From: Arcobacter aquimarinus
GTDB lineage: Bacteria > Campylobacterota > Campylobacteria > Campylobacterales > Arcobacteraceae
NCBI RefSeq assembly: GCF_013177635.1
Contig: NZ_CP030944.1
Span: forward strand, 558,001 to 622,000
Direction: 5' to 3'
DNA: 64,000 nt
The position numbers and the translations under genes are program-made. Under the pieces are notes generated by a model. That model saw only the letters and a program-made list of their open reading frames with translations, did no database searches and was not told the origin of the DNA. Below, piece by piece: positions 51,553-59,837 of this stretch (within the stretch, counting starts at the first letter, position 1; each line of letters begins with the position of its first letter).

Positions 51553-54201
51553 ATGCATCAAGAAATAATAAAAAAAATCCAAAGTATGAATGAAAATGAT
51601 TTTACGAAAAAAATAATAATACCTTTATTTAAAAATTTAAATTATAATGCAAAATTTAATGGTGGTGTTTATGAAAAAGGAAAAGATGCGATATGTTGGA
51701 AATTTGATGAGTTCGATGAAATTGAATTTACAGTAATACAATCTAAAATGAAAAAGTTAGATGCAAAATCTAGTGGTAATAACTCAATGAGTACAGTTTT
51801 AAATCAAATGATTGAAGCAACTAATAATTTAATAGAACATACAGATGGGCAAAAATATAAACCCAAAACAGTATATTTTGTATCTCCTCAAGATATTGAT
51901 GAAAAAGCTTTACAACAAAGATTTAATGATATTTCAACAATTAAACATCAAATTAAATTTTTAGATTTATCAAAACTGATTAAAGCTTTTGATAAATATT
52001 CAATGTGGGAACATATTTATAAATTATTTGAAAAAGATATCAAGAATATTAATAATATACTATCAAAAGAAATTGAGAATAAAGAACTTTATAATGCACT
52101 AGCCTATTTTAAAGATATAAACAAAGGAGTTTATTATTCTGATTTAGATATTACATATTTAAATAGTTTATTAGTAATACAGGTAACTAATCAAATCTCA
52201 TTAAATAGTAATGAGTCCTATTTTATATTAGATAACAATGAATATATCGATTTTAAAAAATTTGTAAGTTCATTATTAACTGAATTACCTAATTTAAAAG
52301 AATTTATTAATTTCGAAAAAATTGAAAATATTCACAATTTAAGTAATGAAGAATTAAATATTGAGAAAATCAAGAACTTTAGAATAGAATTGAAAATTTT
52401 AGAAAAATTATTTAGAGATATAGATGAAATTAATCAAGAATACAATTTAATAAAAGATTCACTGTTTAGAAAAATAATAGATGATAGCATGATTTTTATT
52501 CTTGAACTAAACATAGAAGAACTTAAAGGGATTAATAATTATTCATCTTATATAAAATTAAAAAAACAAAATGAAATTAGAAAACTAAAAGATTTACTTA
52601 ATAAAATTGAAGATAAATATAATAATGAAGTTACGTTATTAAAAGAATTAATACCTTTACTAATCAAATTTATTAATAAATATTATGAACTTTTAGAATT
52701 AAAAAAGAATTTAATTTTAATTACTGACTATTATTTTATTATTAACATAGAAAAGTTAAAGAAATATCTAAATAAGATTTTGATTTCTATAAATAATAAG
52801 GTACTAAAAAATAATACATTTATTGAAGGGATAAAAGAAATATTAGAATTCAAAAACAAGATTTATAATTTAGAAGTTTACTTAAAAGAGCTAAGTTTTA
52901 TTTTTATAAAAAGTAAAAATACAAAAAATCAAAAAATAGAACACCACGTTAAAACAATATTAGATGAGGGTATAAATGTAGTAATAGAAGCAAATGCCGG
53001 TGCAGGGAAAACAACTACTCTACAACATTATTCTAAATTTGGTAATAAAAGTTCAATAAAAGTATTTATTCCATTAACAAAAGTTATAAATTTAATTTAC
53101 AAAATTGAAGAACTAAATAGTTATGAGAAAAAAAAGAATGCCTTCTTAAATGCTATTTGTACATATTTTAGTTCTCAATCAGAATTAGTAACCTTTAATA
53201 TGAACAATCTAATTGATTTATTCAATAATAAAAATTCAATCTTTTTATTTGATGGGTATGATGAAATATCAAATATTGCTCCATGGATAATTAATATAAT
53301 TGAAGAATTAATTGAGAAATACAAAGTTATTATAGCTATATCATCAAGACCTGAATATATAAAAGATTTAAGAAAAGATTTTTTATTTGTTAAGCTACTT
53401 GATTTTAAAAAAGAACAGAGAGATAAATTTATAGATTCATGGTTAATAAATAAGCCACAAATAGCTAAAAAATTAAAAGAACATATTTATGAGTATAAAA
53501 TTGAAGGGTTGTTAAATAACCCTCTCTCAGCAACAATATTTTGTAGGTTAGCAGAGCAAGATTATCCATTACCAATAACTGAAGCTGAAATGTATCATTA
53601 TAGATTAGATTTACTTTTAGGAGAATATGATAAGCATAAACAAATTACAAGGAATCAAATTCCTAAATATACATTAGAAAAAATCGTTATTAAAATAGGT
53701 TTTATTTTTCACAAACATAATAAAAGAAGTATGTCAAAAGATGAAATATTATTTTATCTAGAAATAGAGTACAAATATAAGGATAAAAAAGAGCTTGAAT
53801 GTATATTAGAGGAATTAATTAGTCCATGCAACATTCTTTTTGATGAATTTAATGATTCTAAATATACATTTGGACATTTAAGATATCAAGAATATTTAGT
53901 TGCAAAAGAATTTCAAAATAATAGAGGTCGGGAAATTGAACTTTATATAACTAATTCTTGGTGGAGAGGAGCTTTAATTCTATTTTCACAATTAACAGAC
54001 AATATAAATTATTTAATTGAAGAATTAATTGAAAAAGTAATTGAAGAAGATATTGAAATTATTAACAAATATTTTGAAGTAATAAAGGAAATGATTGAAG
54101 TACGTCCCGATTCAAAAGAGAAAGAAGCCTTGTATAAATTATTGAATTATTACAAAATAGATAATTATAAAGAATCATTTAGAAAAATTATAAAAAGTTA
54201 A
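51553..54201 (+). CDS. PD-(D/E)XK nuclease-NACHT NTPase (STAND-type defence protein)
   Basis: 882 residues. N-terminal Mrr-like nuclease (about 1-160): GGVYEKGKDAICWK with Asp45, then EFTVIQSKMKK giving Q63-S-K65, the D...QxK form of the active site. A long helical linker (170-470). Central NACHT NTPase: Walker A EANAGAGKTTT (about 479-489), Walker B FLFDGYDE (564-571) with the paired acidic residues of NACHT, and SSRPEY (597-602). The family motif GHLRYQEYLVAKEF lies near 775, followed by a short C-terminal helical domain of about 100 residues. Known bacterial NACHT proteins defend against phage: a trigger is sensed, the NTPase oligomerises and the nuclease is released. That role is inferred here. 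Sits alone in its orientation in the element; start ATG after AAGG. Confidence 0.88.
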   Translation: MHQEIIKKIQSMNENDFTKKIIIPLFKNLNYNAKFNGGVYEKGKDAICWKFDEFDEIEFTVIQSKMKKLDAKSSGNNSMSTVLNQMIEATNNLIEHTDGQKYKPKTVYFVSPQDIDEKALQQRFNDISTIKHQIKFLDLSKLIKAFDKYSMWEHIYKLFEKDIKNINNILSKEIENKELYNALAYFKDINKGVYYSDLDITYLNSLLVIQVTNQISLNSNESYFILDNNEYIDFKKFVSSLLTELPNLKEFINFEKIENIHNLSNEELNIEKIKNFRIELKILEKLFRDIDEINQEYNLIKDSLFRKIIDDSMIFILELNIEELKGINNYSSYIKLKKQNEIRKLKDLLNKIEDKYNNEVTLLKELIPLLIKFINKYYELLELKKNLILITDYYFIINIEKLKKYLNKILISINNKVLKNNTFIEGIKEILEFKNKIYNLEVYLKELSFIFIKSKNTKNQKIEHHVKTILDEGINVVIEANAGAGKTTTLQHYSKFGNKSSIKVFIPLTKVINLIYKIEELNSYEKKKNAFLNAICTYFSSQSELVTFNMNNLIDLFNNKNSIFLFDGYDEISNIAPWIINIIEELIEKYKVIIAISSRPEYIKDLRKDFLFVKLLDFKKEQRDKFIDSWLINKPQIAKKLKEHIYEYKIEGLLNNPLSATIFCRLAEQDYPLPITEAEMYHYRLDLLLGEYDKHKQITRNQIPKYTLEKIVIKIGFIFHKHNKRSMSKDEILFYLEIEYKYKDKKELECILEELISPCNILFDEFNDSKYTFGHLRYQEYLVAKEFQNNRGREIELYITNSWWRGALILFSQLTDNINYLIEELIEKVIEEDIEIINKYFEVIKEMIEVRPDSKEKEALYKLLNYYKIDNYKESFRKIIKS

Positions 54202-54724
54202 TTTTAAATGAATTAGAGAAAGAAGAAGAATTAAGTAAATAAGAAAATATAATAAAATATATTTTAGTTATTCATATTATAATAATTTTTTCTTTTTTAT
54301 ATCTATTAGATAGAGAATAAATACTAAAAAATTGTTCCAAAAAAATCTCACCATTCCACAGCACTCATAATAGATTTTAAATATTAATAATCAGGTATTT
54401 TCTTAAATTTTTTAAACAGTTTTTTTATCATTAATATAAATGGTTGATTTATAGGGATTTTATTTAAATTAGTGCCAATTTTGTGCAAAACAAAAATCAT
54501 AATCATCTAAAAAATTAAAGAAAAAACAAATTTTATAAATACGATATTTAGGTATGTAGAGGTCAATTTTGACACAGTTTAGGAATTAAATTTAGTGTGT
54601 CGATTTTGTGCAACTTTTTAATGTTTTAAAAGAATAATTTTAATAAAAGATTGAATAATAATTTTGTAAAAAGTGCGATTTTATGGTGTTTTAATATTTT
54701 GACTATATATTAAAATATAGTGTT
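54202..54724. other. Non-coding right end of the element
   Basis: About 520 bp with no credible gene. It holds three related motifs: GTGCCAATTTTGTGC (54472-54486), GGTCAATTTTGACAC (54561-54575) and TGTGTCGATTTTGTGC (54596-54611). Their likeness to each other and to the motif in the integrase 3' end suggests integrase arm-type sites. A 12-codon frame right after the NACHT stop is too short to support. Confidence 0.55.
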
Positions 54725-54742
54725 AAGTTAACTCTTTGTTAA
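54725..54742. repeat. Right attachment site (attR) core
   Basis: Exact direct copy of the 18-bp core at 47043-47060. It lies about 35 bp upstream of the -10 box of the following small RNA. Confidence 0.85.
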
Positions 54743-54775
54743 TTATGTATTAGATTTTAGTTAATTATAAATTAT

Positions 54776-54781
54776 TATAAT
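54776..54781 (+). promoter_or_regulatory. -10 element of the small RNA
   Basis: A perfect TATAAT in AT-rich DNA just beyond the right attachment repeat; expected start near 54788. Confidence 0.6.
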
Positions 54782-54787
54782 TTTAAC

Positions 54788-54913
54788 ATAGATAGGTTGA
54801 CGCAGCGACTTATTTATACCTAATGTTTTTAAGATAGATTTCTTAAATAGATAATTTTTTATGTTTCCTTGTGTGAAGAAGGATGTCTTTCCCCCAAACA
54901 GACATCCTTTTTT
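54788..54913 (+). ncRNA. Probable small regulatory RNA with C-rich terminator loop
   Basis: Between a clear -10 box and a strong terminator lies about 125 nt with no open frame. Within it are TAGGT/ACCTA, the hairpin TTTAAGA/TCTTAAA and the terminator stem AAGGATGTCT (54879-54888)/AGACATCCTT (54900-54909) with loop TTCCCCCAAAC and a T-run. A run of Cs exposed in a terminator loop resembles RepG of Helicobacter pylori, which binds G-repeats in target mRNAs. Homology is not shown; the likeness is in design. Confidence 0.6.
54879..54913 (+). terminator. Rho-independent terminator of the small RNA
   Basis: Perfect 10-bp stem with an 11-base loop containing CCCCC, followed by six Ts (54908-54913). 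Confidence 0.85.
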
Positions 54914-54992
54914 ATTTTCAATCTCTCTTAATTCTATTATGATACTATTCCAAAATGATTAAACCTATAAAATACAAAATTAAATAAATCCT

Positions 54993-57041
54993 ATGCCTTT
55001 ATCAAATTTAAATCAAGAACAACTAGAAGCGGCAACTTGTCCTTATGGTTATAATCTTATAATAGCAAGTGCTGGAACAGGAAAAACATCTACTATAGTT
55101 GGACGAATAGCAAGTTTAATAAACAAAGGTGTTAAACCAAATCAAATACTACTTTTAACTTTTACAAATAAAGCAGCAGCAGAGATGGTAGCAAGAGTTG
55201 CAAAATTTTTTGGAAAAGATATAGCAAAGCAGATTATGGCAGGAACTTTTCATTCTGTTTCATATAAACTTCTTAAAGAATTGAATATAAATATTACTTT
55301 AAAACAGCCAAATGAATTAAAAACGCTTTTTAAATCTATATATGAAAAAAGAGTTTTTTTTGAAAGAGATGATGAAGCTTCTCCTTATGATGGTGGATAT
55401 TTATATGATATGTACTCTTTGTATTTAAATTCAAATGATGGAGAAGATTTTGCATCTTGGATAAAGTCAAAAAATGCAAATCATGAAATTTATACTTTAA
55501 TTTATGAAGATGTAGTTGCTGAATTTAATGAATTAAAAACCAAATATGGATATGTGAATTTTGATGATTTATTAACTACAATGCTTCAAATTCTAAAAGA
55601 AAAAGAGTTTGACTTTAAAGAAATTTTAGTAGATGAGTATCAAGATACAAATCCACTTCAAGGAAGATTACTTGATGGATTTAGACCAAAATCACTTTTT
55701 TGTGTAGGTGATTATGACCAAAGTATTTATGCTTTTAATGGTTCTGATATTGGAATTATTTCTACTTTTGTAAAAAGATATGAAAATGCAAAAGTTTTTA
55801 CTTTAAGAAAAAATTATCGTTCAACTAAACCAATTTTAGATTTAGCAACAAAAGTTATTGAATATAATGAAAGAGTTTATGAAAAAAAATTAGAAGTTGT
55901 AAGAAAAGAGACAGAATATAAACCTAAGTTACTAGCTTTTAATGAACTTTTTTCACAATATGAATATATTTCTGAACTTATTTCAAAAAGTGAAACTCCA
56001 CATAGTGAAATAGCTATTATTTATAGAAATAACTCTAGTGCTGATGGAATAGAAGCAAATTTAAGAGAGTTTTCAATTCCAGCACGTAGAAAAGGAGGAA
56101 TGAGTTTTTTTGATTCAGTTGAAGTTAAATTTATACTTGATATTTTAGTAATGCAACTATCACACAATGATATGATGGCATTTATCCATATAGTTGAACA
56201 TGGAAAAGGAATAGGAAAAGCTATCGCAAAAGATATTTTTGATGCACTTATAAAATTAGGTGATGGTGATTTATTAAAAGGATTTTTTCATCCAAGAGAT
56301 GATATTAAAAATCCATATGAAAATGGAAAAATAAAAAATCAACAATTAGGACTTTTTGATGATTTTGTTGAATTAGGTTCTATTTCAAAATTTAAGGATT
56401 GTAATTTCGAAGAGGCTTTTTTAGGAAATCCAATATTAAAACATCCAAAATTAAATGTTGATGGTGGAAAATATCTTTATGATATTTATCTACTTTTAAA
56501 ACAATTAAGAAGGTCAAAAAATCCAGAAACATTAATTGGAGGTATTATTTCATCTATGGCTTATTCAAAGTTAAAAGATTTTTTATCTACAAAACGAGCA
56601 ACACAAAAAGATGGAACTATAAATCCAATGCAAAAAACAAAAGCCTTAGCAAAAATAAATAGAAAAGGTATGCTTTTAAAAAATCTATCAAGAAATTTCA
56701 ACGACCTTTCAAAATTTATAAACTCAATGATTTTAGGTGGAAGTGAGATGAGTGAAGGAGAAGGAGTAAATCTACTTTCAATTCATGCTAGCAAAGGTTT
56801 GGAGTTCAAAGAAGTTTATGTAATAGATTTAATGGATGGAAGATTTCCGAATCGAAAACTTATGAGTAAAGGTGGAAGTATTGAAGAAGAAAGACGTCTT
56901 TTTTATGTTGCAGTTACAAGAGCAAAGGATATCTTATATCTATCTTACGCTAAATATGACAAAATAAAAAAGATGACTTTTGTTGCAAGTCCATTTTTGA
57001 AAGAGGCTGGAATGATAATAAAAGATTCTGAAGAGTCTTAA
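54993..57041 (+). CDS. UvrD/Rep-family ATP-dependent DNA helicase
   Basis: 682 residues. Superfamily 1 motifs in order: Q-motif and Walker A LIIASAGTGKTSTIVGRIA, LLTFTNKAAAEM, Walker B ILVDEYQDTNPLQ, VGDYDQSIYAFNG, LRKNYRSTKPIL, and late motifs LLSIHASKGLEFKEVYVIDL and RRLFYVAVTRAKDILYLSYA. It unwinds DNA in repair or replication restart. Shorter than UvrD of E. coli at the C-terminus. ATG start. It is transcribed after the small RNA terminator. Confidence 0.94.
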   Translation: MPLSNLNQEQLEAATCPYGYNLIIASAGTGKTSTIVGRIASLINKGVKPNQILLLTFTNKAAAEMVARVAKFFGKDIAKQIMAGTFHSVSYKLLKELNINITLKQPNELKTLFKSIYEKRVFFERDDEASPYDGGYLYDMYSLYLNSNDGEDFASWIKSKNANHEIYTLIYEDVVAEFNELKTKYGYVNFDDLLTTMLQILKEKEFDFKEILVDEYQDTNPLQGRLLDGFRPKSLFCVGDYDQSIYAFNGSDIGIISTFVKRYENAKVFTLRKNYRSTKPILDLATKVIEYNERVYEKKLEVVRKETEYKPKLLAFNELFSQYEYISELISKSETPHSEIAIIYRNNSSADGIEANLREFSIPARRKGGMSFFDSVEVKFILDILVMQLSHNDMMAFIHIVEHGKGIGKAIAKDIFDALIKLGDGDLLKGFFHPRDDIKNPYENGKIKNQQLGLFDDFVELGSISKFKDCNFEEAFLGNPILKHPKLNVDGGKYLYDIYLLLKQLRRSKNPETLIGGIISSMAYSKLKDFLSTKRATQKDGTINPMQKTKALAKINRKGMLLKNLSRNFNDLSKFINSMILGGSEMSEGEGVNLLSIHASKGLEFKEVYVIDLMDGRFPNRKLMSKGGSIEEERRLFYVAVTRAKDILYLSYAKYDKIKKMTFVASPFLKEAGMIIKDSEES

Positions 57042-57089
57042 ATTTAAGTCAAATATAATAGAATATAAATATTTTTTTTTAGGAAGAAA

Positions 57090-58262
57090 ATGGAAAAATT
57101 TTTTTTAATAATTACAATTTGTACAATAATAATGACAGCTCCAATAATCTCAAAAATTGTTAAAGCACCTATTGTTGTTGTAGAGATAGTATTAGGAGTA
57201 ATTTGCGGATATTTAGGGCTTATTTATGATGATGAAACTTTAAAGTTAGTAGCTAAATTTGGATTTGTTTATTTGATGTTTTTAGCTGGTTTAGAGATAA
57301 ATTTTAAATTGGTAAAAGTGATAAAAGCTACTCTTGCTGTGAATGTTGTCCTATATTTTATCTTACTTTATACAATTTCAGCGCTTGTTTGTTGGGTGTT
57401 TGATTTAGGATTAACTTATTTTGTTGCACTACCAATATTCTCTTTAGGTATGATTATGATGCTTATTAAAGAGTATGGAAAAGAAGAACCATGGTTAAAT
57501 TTAGCTTTATCTATAGGTGTTGTAGGTGAAGTAATTAGTATATTAGCACTTACTTTATTTAGTGGTTGGACAGAATATGGATTAAGTATAAGTTTTTTTG
57601 TTTCAATCCTTACAATAATAAGTGTTGTTATAGTTACTATATTACTTCTTAGACTTTCTTATATGATATTTTGGTGGTTTCCAGAACTTAAAAAGTTCTT
57701 GATTCCTGATACTCAAAATGATAAACATGACCAAGATATAAGATTTTCAATATCTTTACTTTTAATTTTGGTTTCAATAATGTTGATTTTGAAAATTGAT
57801 GTTGTTCTTGGAGCTTTTACAGCTGGATTATTCTTTAAAATGTTTTTTAATCAAAAACATGAATTACTTGAAAAAATTGAATCTTTTGGATTTGGTTTTT
57901 TTGCACCAATATTTTTTATTTATACAGGTTCAACTGTAAAGCTTGATATGATTACTTATGATATTTTGGAACATGCAATTTTTATTATGTGTGCAATAAT
58001 TTTTATAAGACTTATTAGTTCATATTTAGTTTTTTATAATTATTTAAAATTAAAACAAGCTACTCTTTTTGCATTGAGTGATTCTATGCCTTTAACATTT
58101 ATGGTAGCAATAGCAATGCTTTCATTTAATTATGGATTGATTACTCAAGCTGAATATTTTTCATTTATTATAGCTAGTATGATAGATGGACTTTTTGTTA
58201 TGATTTTAATTAGAAAATTATATAAAACTTTTAATCTCCAACCTCAAAAAATATTAAAATAA
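57090..58262 (+). CDS. Monovalent cation:proton antiporter (CPA2/Kef-type)
   Basis: 390 residues with about twelve membrane helices. The CPA2 start APIISKIVKAPIVVVEIVLGVICGYL, FGFVYLMFLAGLEIN and KIDVVLGAFTAGLFFK are typical. No C-terminal nucleotide-binding (TrkA-N) domain. It exchanges Na+ or K+ for protons across the inner membrane. ATG start after AGGAAG. Confidence 0.88.
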   Translation: MEKFFLIITICTIIMTAPIISKIVKAPIVVVEIVLGVICGYLGLIYDDETLKLVAKFGFVYLMFLAGLEINFKLVKVIKATLAVNVVLYFILLYTISALVCWVFDLGLTYFVALPIFSLGMIMMLIKEYGKEEPWLNLALSIGVVGEVISILALTLFSGWTEYGLSISFFVSILTIISVVIVTILLLRLSYMIFWWFPELKKFLIPDTQNDKHDQDIRFSISLLLILVSIMLILKIDVVLGAFTAGLFFKMFFNQKHELLEKIESFGFGFFAPIFFIYTGSTVKLDMITYDILEHAIFIMCAIIFIRLISSYLVFYNYLKLKQATLFALSDSMPLTFMVAIAMLSFNYGLITQAEYFSFIIASMIDGLFVMILIRKLYKTFNLQPQKILK

Positions 58263-58277
58263 TATTAAAATAATTTA

Positions 58278-58308
58278 AAAAAAAGATGAATAGTTATTCA
58301 TCTTTTTT
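58278..58308 (+). terminator. Rho-independent terminator after the antiporter gene
   Basis: GATGAATA-GT-TATTCATC with flanking A- and T-runs, ending in six Ts. Confidence 0.85.
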
Positions 58309-58354
58309 ACTATTATAACTAAATAAAATATCTTAAATAACTCCCTATTATAGG

Positions 58355-58449
58355 TGCTACTTAAATGCTACAAATTTAGTATGATTTATTAGCATTGTAT
58401 AAGAAAAATTAATATTTTAAGTTTTATTTTACCTTTTAATATCTATAAT
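58355..58449 (+). promoter_or_regulatory. soxC promoter region with direct repeats
   Basis: TGCTAC is repeated at 58355-58360 and 58366-58371, 11 bp apart (about one helix turn). TATAAT at 58444-58449 is the probable -10. The repeats are far upstream of it, in an activator-type position. Confidence 0.4.
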
Positions 58450-58502
58450 TAAAACGATGAAGAATTTTTTTAAATGTTGTCAAAATTTTTAGGAGGTTAA
58501 AG

Positions 58503-59837
58503 TTGAAAAGCAGCGAAGTTTTACAAAAAGATACTAGCTCTAAAGCTGTTCAAGTAACAAGTAGAAGAGATTTTTTCAGAAAAACAGCTATTTATTCTGC
58601 TGGAGCCTTGAGTGCTGCGTCAGTTTTATCGCCAGTTTCTGCGAAAGCAGATGATCCTGCAATAATAAATGAAGCACCTTGGGGTATGAAATTAGGAGAT
58701 CCTGTAGATAAAAATCTATATGGAATGCCATCTCCGTATGAACATAATAATATTAGAAGAACACATGATTTATTATCATCAGGAGATGCTTATGCATCTA
58801 TTTCTATGTGTCCAATACATGAATCAGAAGGTATTATTACACCAAATGGATTGTTTTTTACAAGAAATCATGGTGGAACAGCTCATGTTGATCCAAATGA
58901 ATTCAGATTAATGATTCATGGAAAAGTTAAAAAAGAAGTAGTTTTAACTTTAGAAGATTTAAAAAAATATCCAAGTGAAACAAGAACTTATTTTATTGAA
59001 TGTCCTGCGAATGGAAGTCCAGAGTGGAGAGGACCTCAATTTAATAGTTTACAATTCATGAAAGGTATGATGAGTGCTGCACAATGGACTGGAGTTATGT
59101 TAAAAACAATACTTGATGATATTGGATTAGAGAAAGATGCAGTATGGATGCTTGCAGAAGGTAGTGATAATGCTGGAAATCCAAGAACTATTCCAGTTGA
59201 AAAGGCTTTAGATGATGTAATGGTTGTTTGGGCTCAAAATGGTGAAGCATTAAGAGCAGAGCAAGGTTATCCTGTTAGGCTTGTTGTTCCAGGATGGGAA
59301 GGTAATTTGAATACGAAATGGCTTAAGAGATTAGAATTTTCTAATAAACCTTGGCATTCTAAAGAAGAGACTTCTAAATATACAATGCTTCAAAAATCAG
59401 GTAAAGCAATTAGATATTTTTGGGTAAATGAAGTTAATTCAGTTATAACATCACCATGTCCTGAAAAACCTTGGACAAACCTAAAAAAAGGTGACATGGT
59501 AGAAATTGAAGGATTGGCTTGGACTGGACATGGAACAATCAAAGGTGTTGATATTTCATTTGATGGTGGAGATAATTGGGTTGAAGCTAAATTAAAAGGT
59601 TTAGTATTACCAAAATCTTGGACTAGATTTAGTTATATTTATAAGTGGGATGGAAAGCCTTTATTATTATCAAGTAGAGCTTATGATGATTTTGGAAATA
59701 TACAACCTACAATTGATGAAGAGACTAAAGCAGTGGGTGTAGAATCAGTTTACCATAGAAATGCAATTGTAACTTGGGAAATTACAGGAAAAGGAGAGTG
59801 TAATAATGTTCAAATTAGAAAACACAAAAAAGCTTAA
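58503..59837 (+). CDS. soxC: Sulfane dehydrogenase molybdopterin subunit SoxC
   Basis: 444 residues. Twin-arginine signal TSRRDFFRKTAIYSAGALS near 21-39, then an oxidoreductase molybdopterin domain with the Mo-ligating cysteine in YFIECPANGSPEWRG and a dimerisation domain with GVDISFDGGDNWVEAKL. With the diheme cytochrome encoded next it makes SoxCD, which oxidises the sulfane sulfur held on SoxY in the periplasm. TTG start five bases after a full AGGAGGT. A sulfite dehydrogenase SorA is the alternative, less likely given the sox cluster. Confidence 0.92.
   Translation: MKSSEVLQKDTSSKAVQVTSRRDFFRKTAIYSAGALSAASVLSPVSAKADDPAIINEAPWGMKLGDPVDKNLYGMPSPYEHNNIRRTHDLLSSGDAYASISMCPIHESEGIITPNGLFFTRNHGGTAHVDPNEFRLMIHGKVKKEVVLTLEDLKKYPSETRTYFIECPANGSPEWRGPQFNSLQFMKGMMSAAQWTGVMLKTILDDIGLEKDAVWMLAEGSDNAGNPRTIPVEKALDDVMVVWAQNGEALRAEQGYPVRLVVPGWEGNLNTKWLKRLEFSNKPWHSKEETSKYTMLQKSGKAIRYFWVNEVNSVITSPCPEKPWTNLKKGDMVEIEGLAWTGHGTIKGVDISFDGGDNWVEAKLKGLVLPKSWTRFSYIYKWDGKPLLLSSRAYDDFGNIQPTIDEETKAVGVESVYHRNAIVTWEITGKGECNNVQIRKHKKA

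Larger units (their letters stand above)
47043..54742. mobile_element. Integrated element of about 7.7 kb carrying a nuclease-NACHT gene
   Basis: Bounded by exact 18-bp direct repeats. Contents in minus orientation: integrase, AlpA-like HTH protein, replication protein, 86-aa protein and 331-aa orphan; in plus orientation: one large nuclease-NACHT gene; then non-coding DNA with repeats like one inside the integrase 3' end. No capsid, pilin-like coat, Zot-like assembly or conjugation genes are present, so it cannot move alone. It interrupts the space between tolC and a small RNA gene. The features fit a phage-satellite-like or mobilisable integrative element. Confidence 0.85.

Noticed and set aside
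50388-54201. 331-aa gene and NACHT gene as a toxin-antitoxin pair
   Set aside because: The genes are divergent, both are large, and neither has a toxin or antitoxin motif.
54207-54242. 12-codon frame after the NACHT gene
   Set aside because: Too short, with no supporting ribosome-binding site or neighbour coupling.
47043-54742. Intact filamentous prophage
   Set aside because: No major coat, adsorption or Zot-like assembly gene is present, so only a replication-type remnant or satellite is supported.
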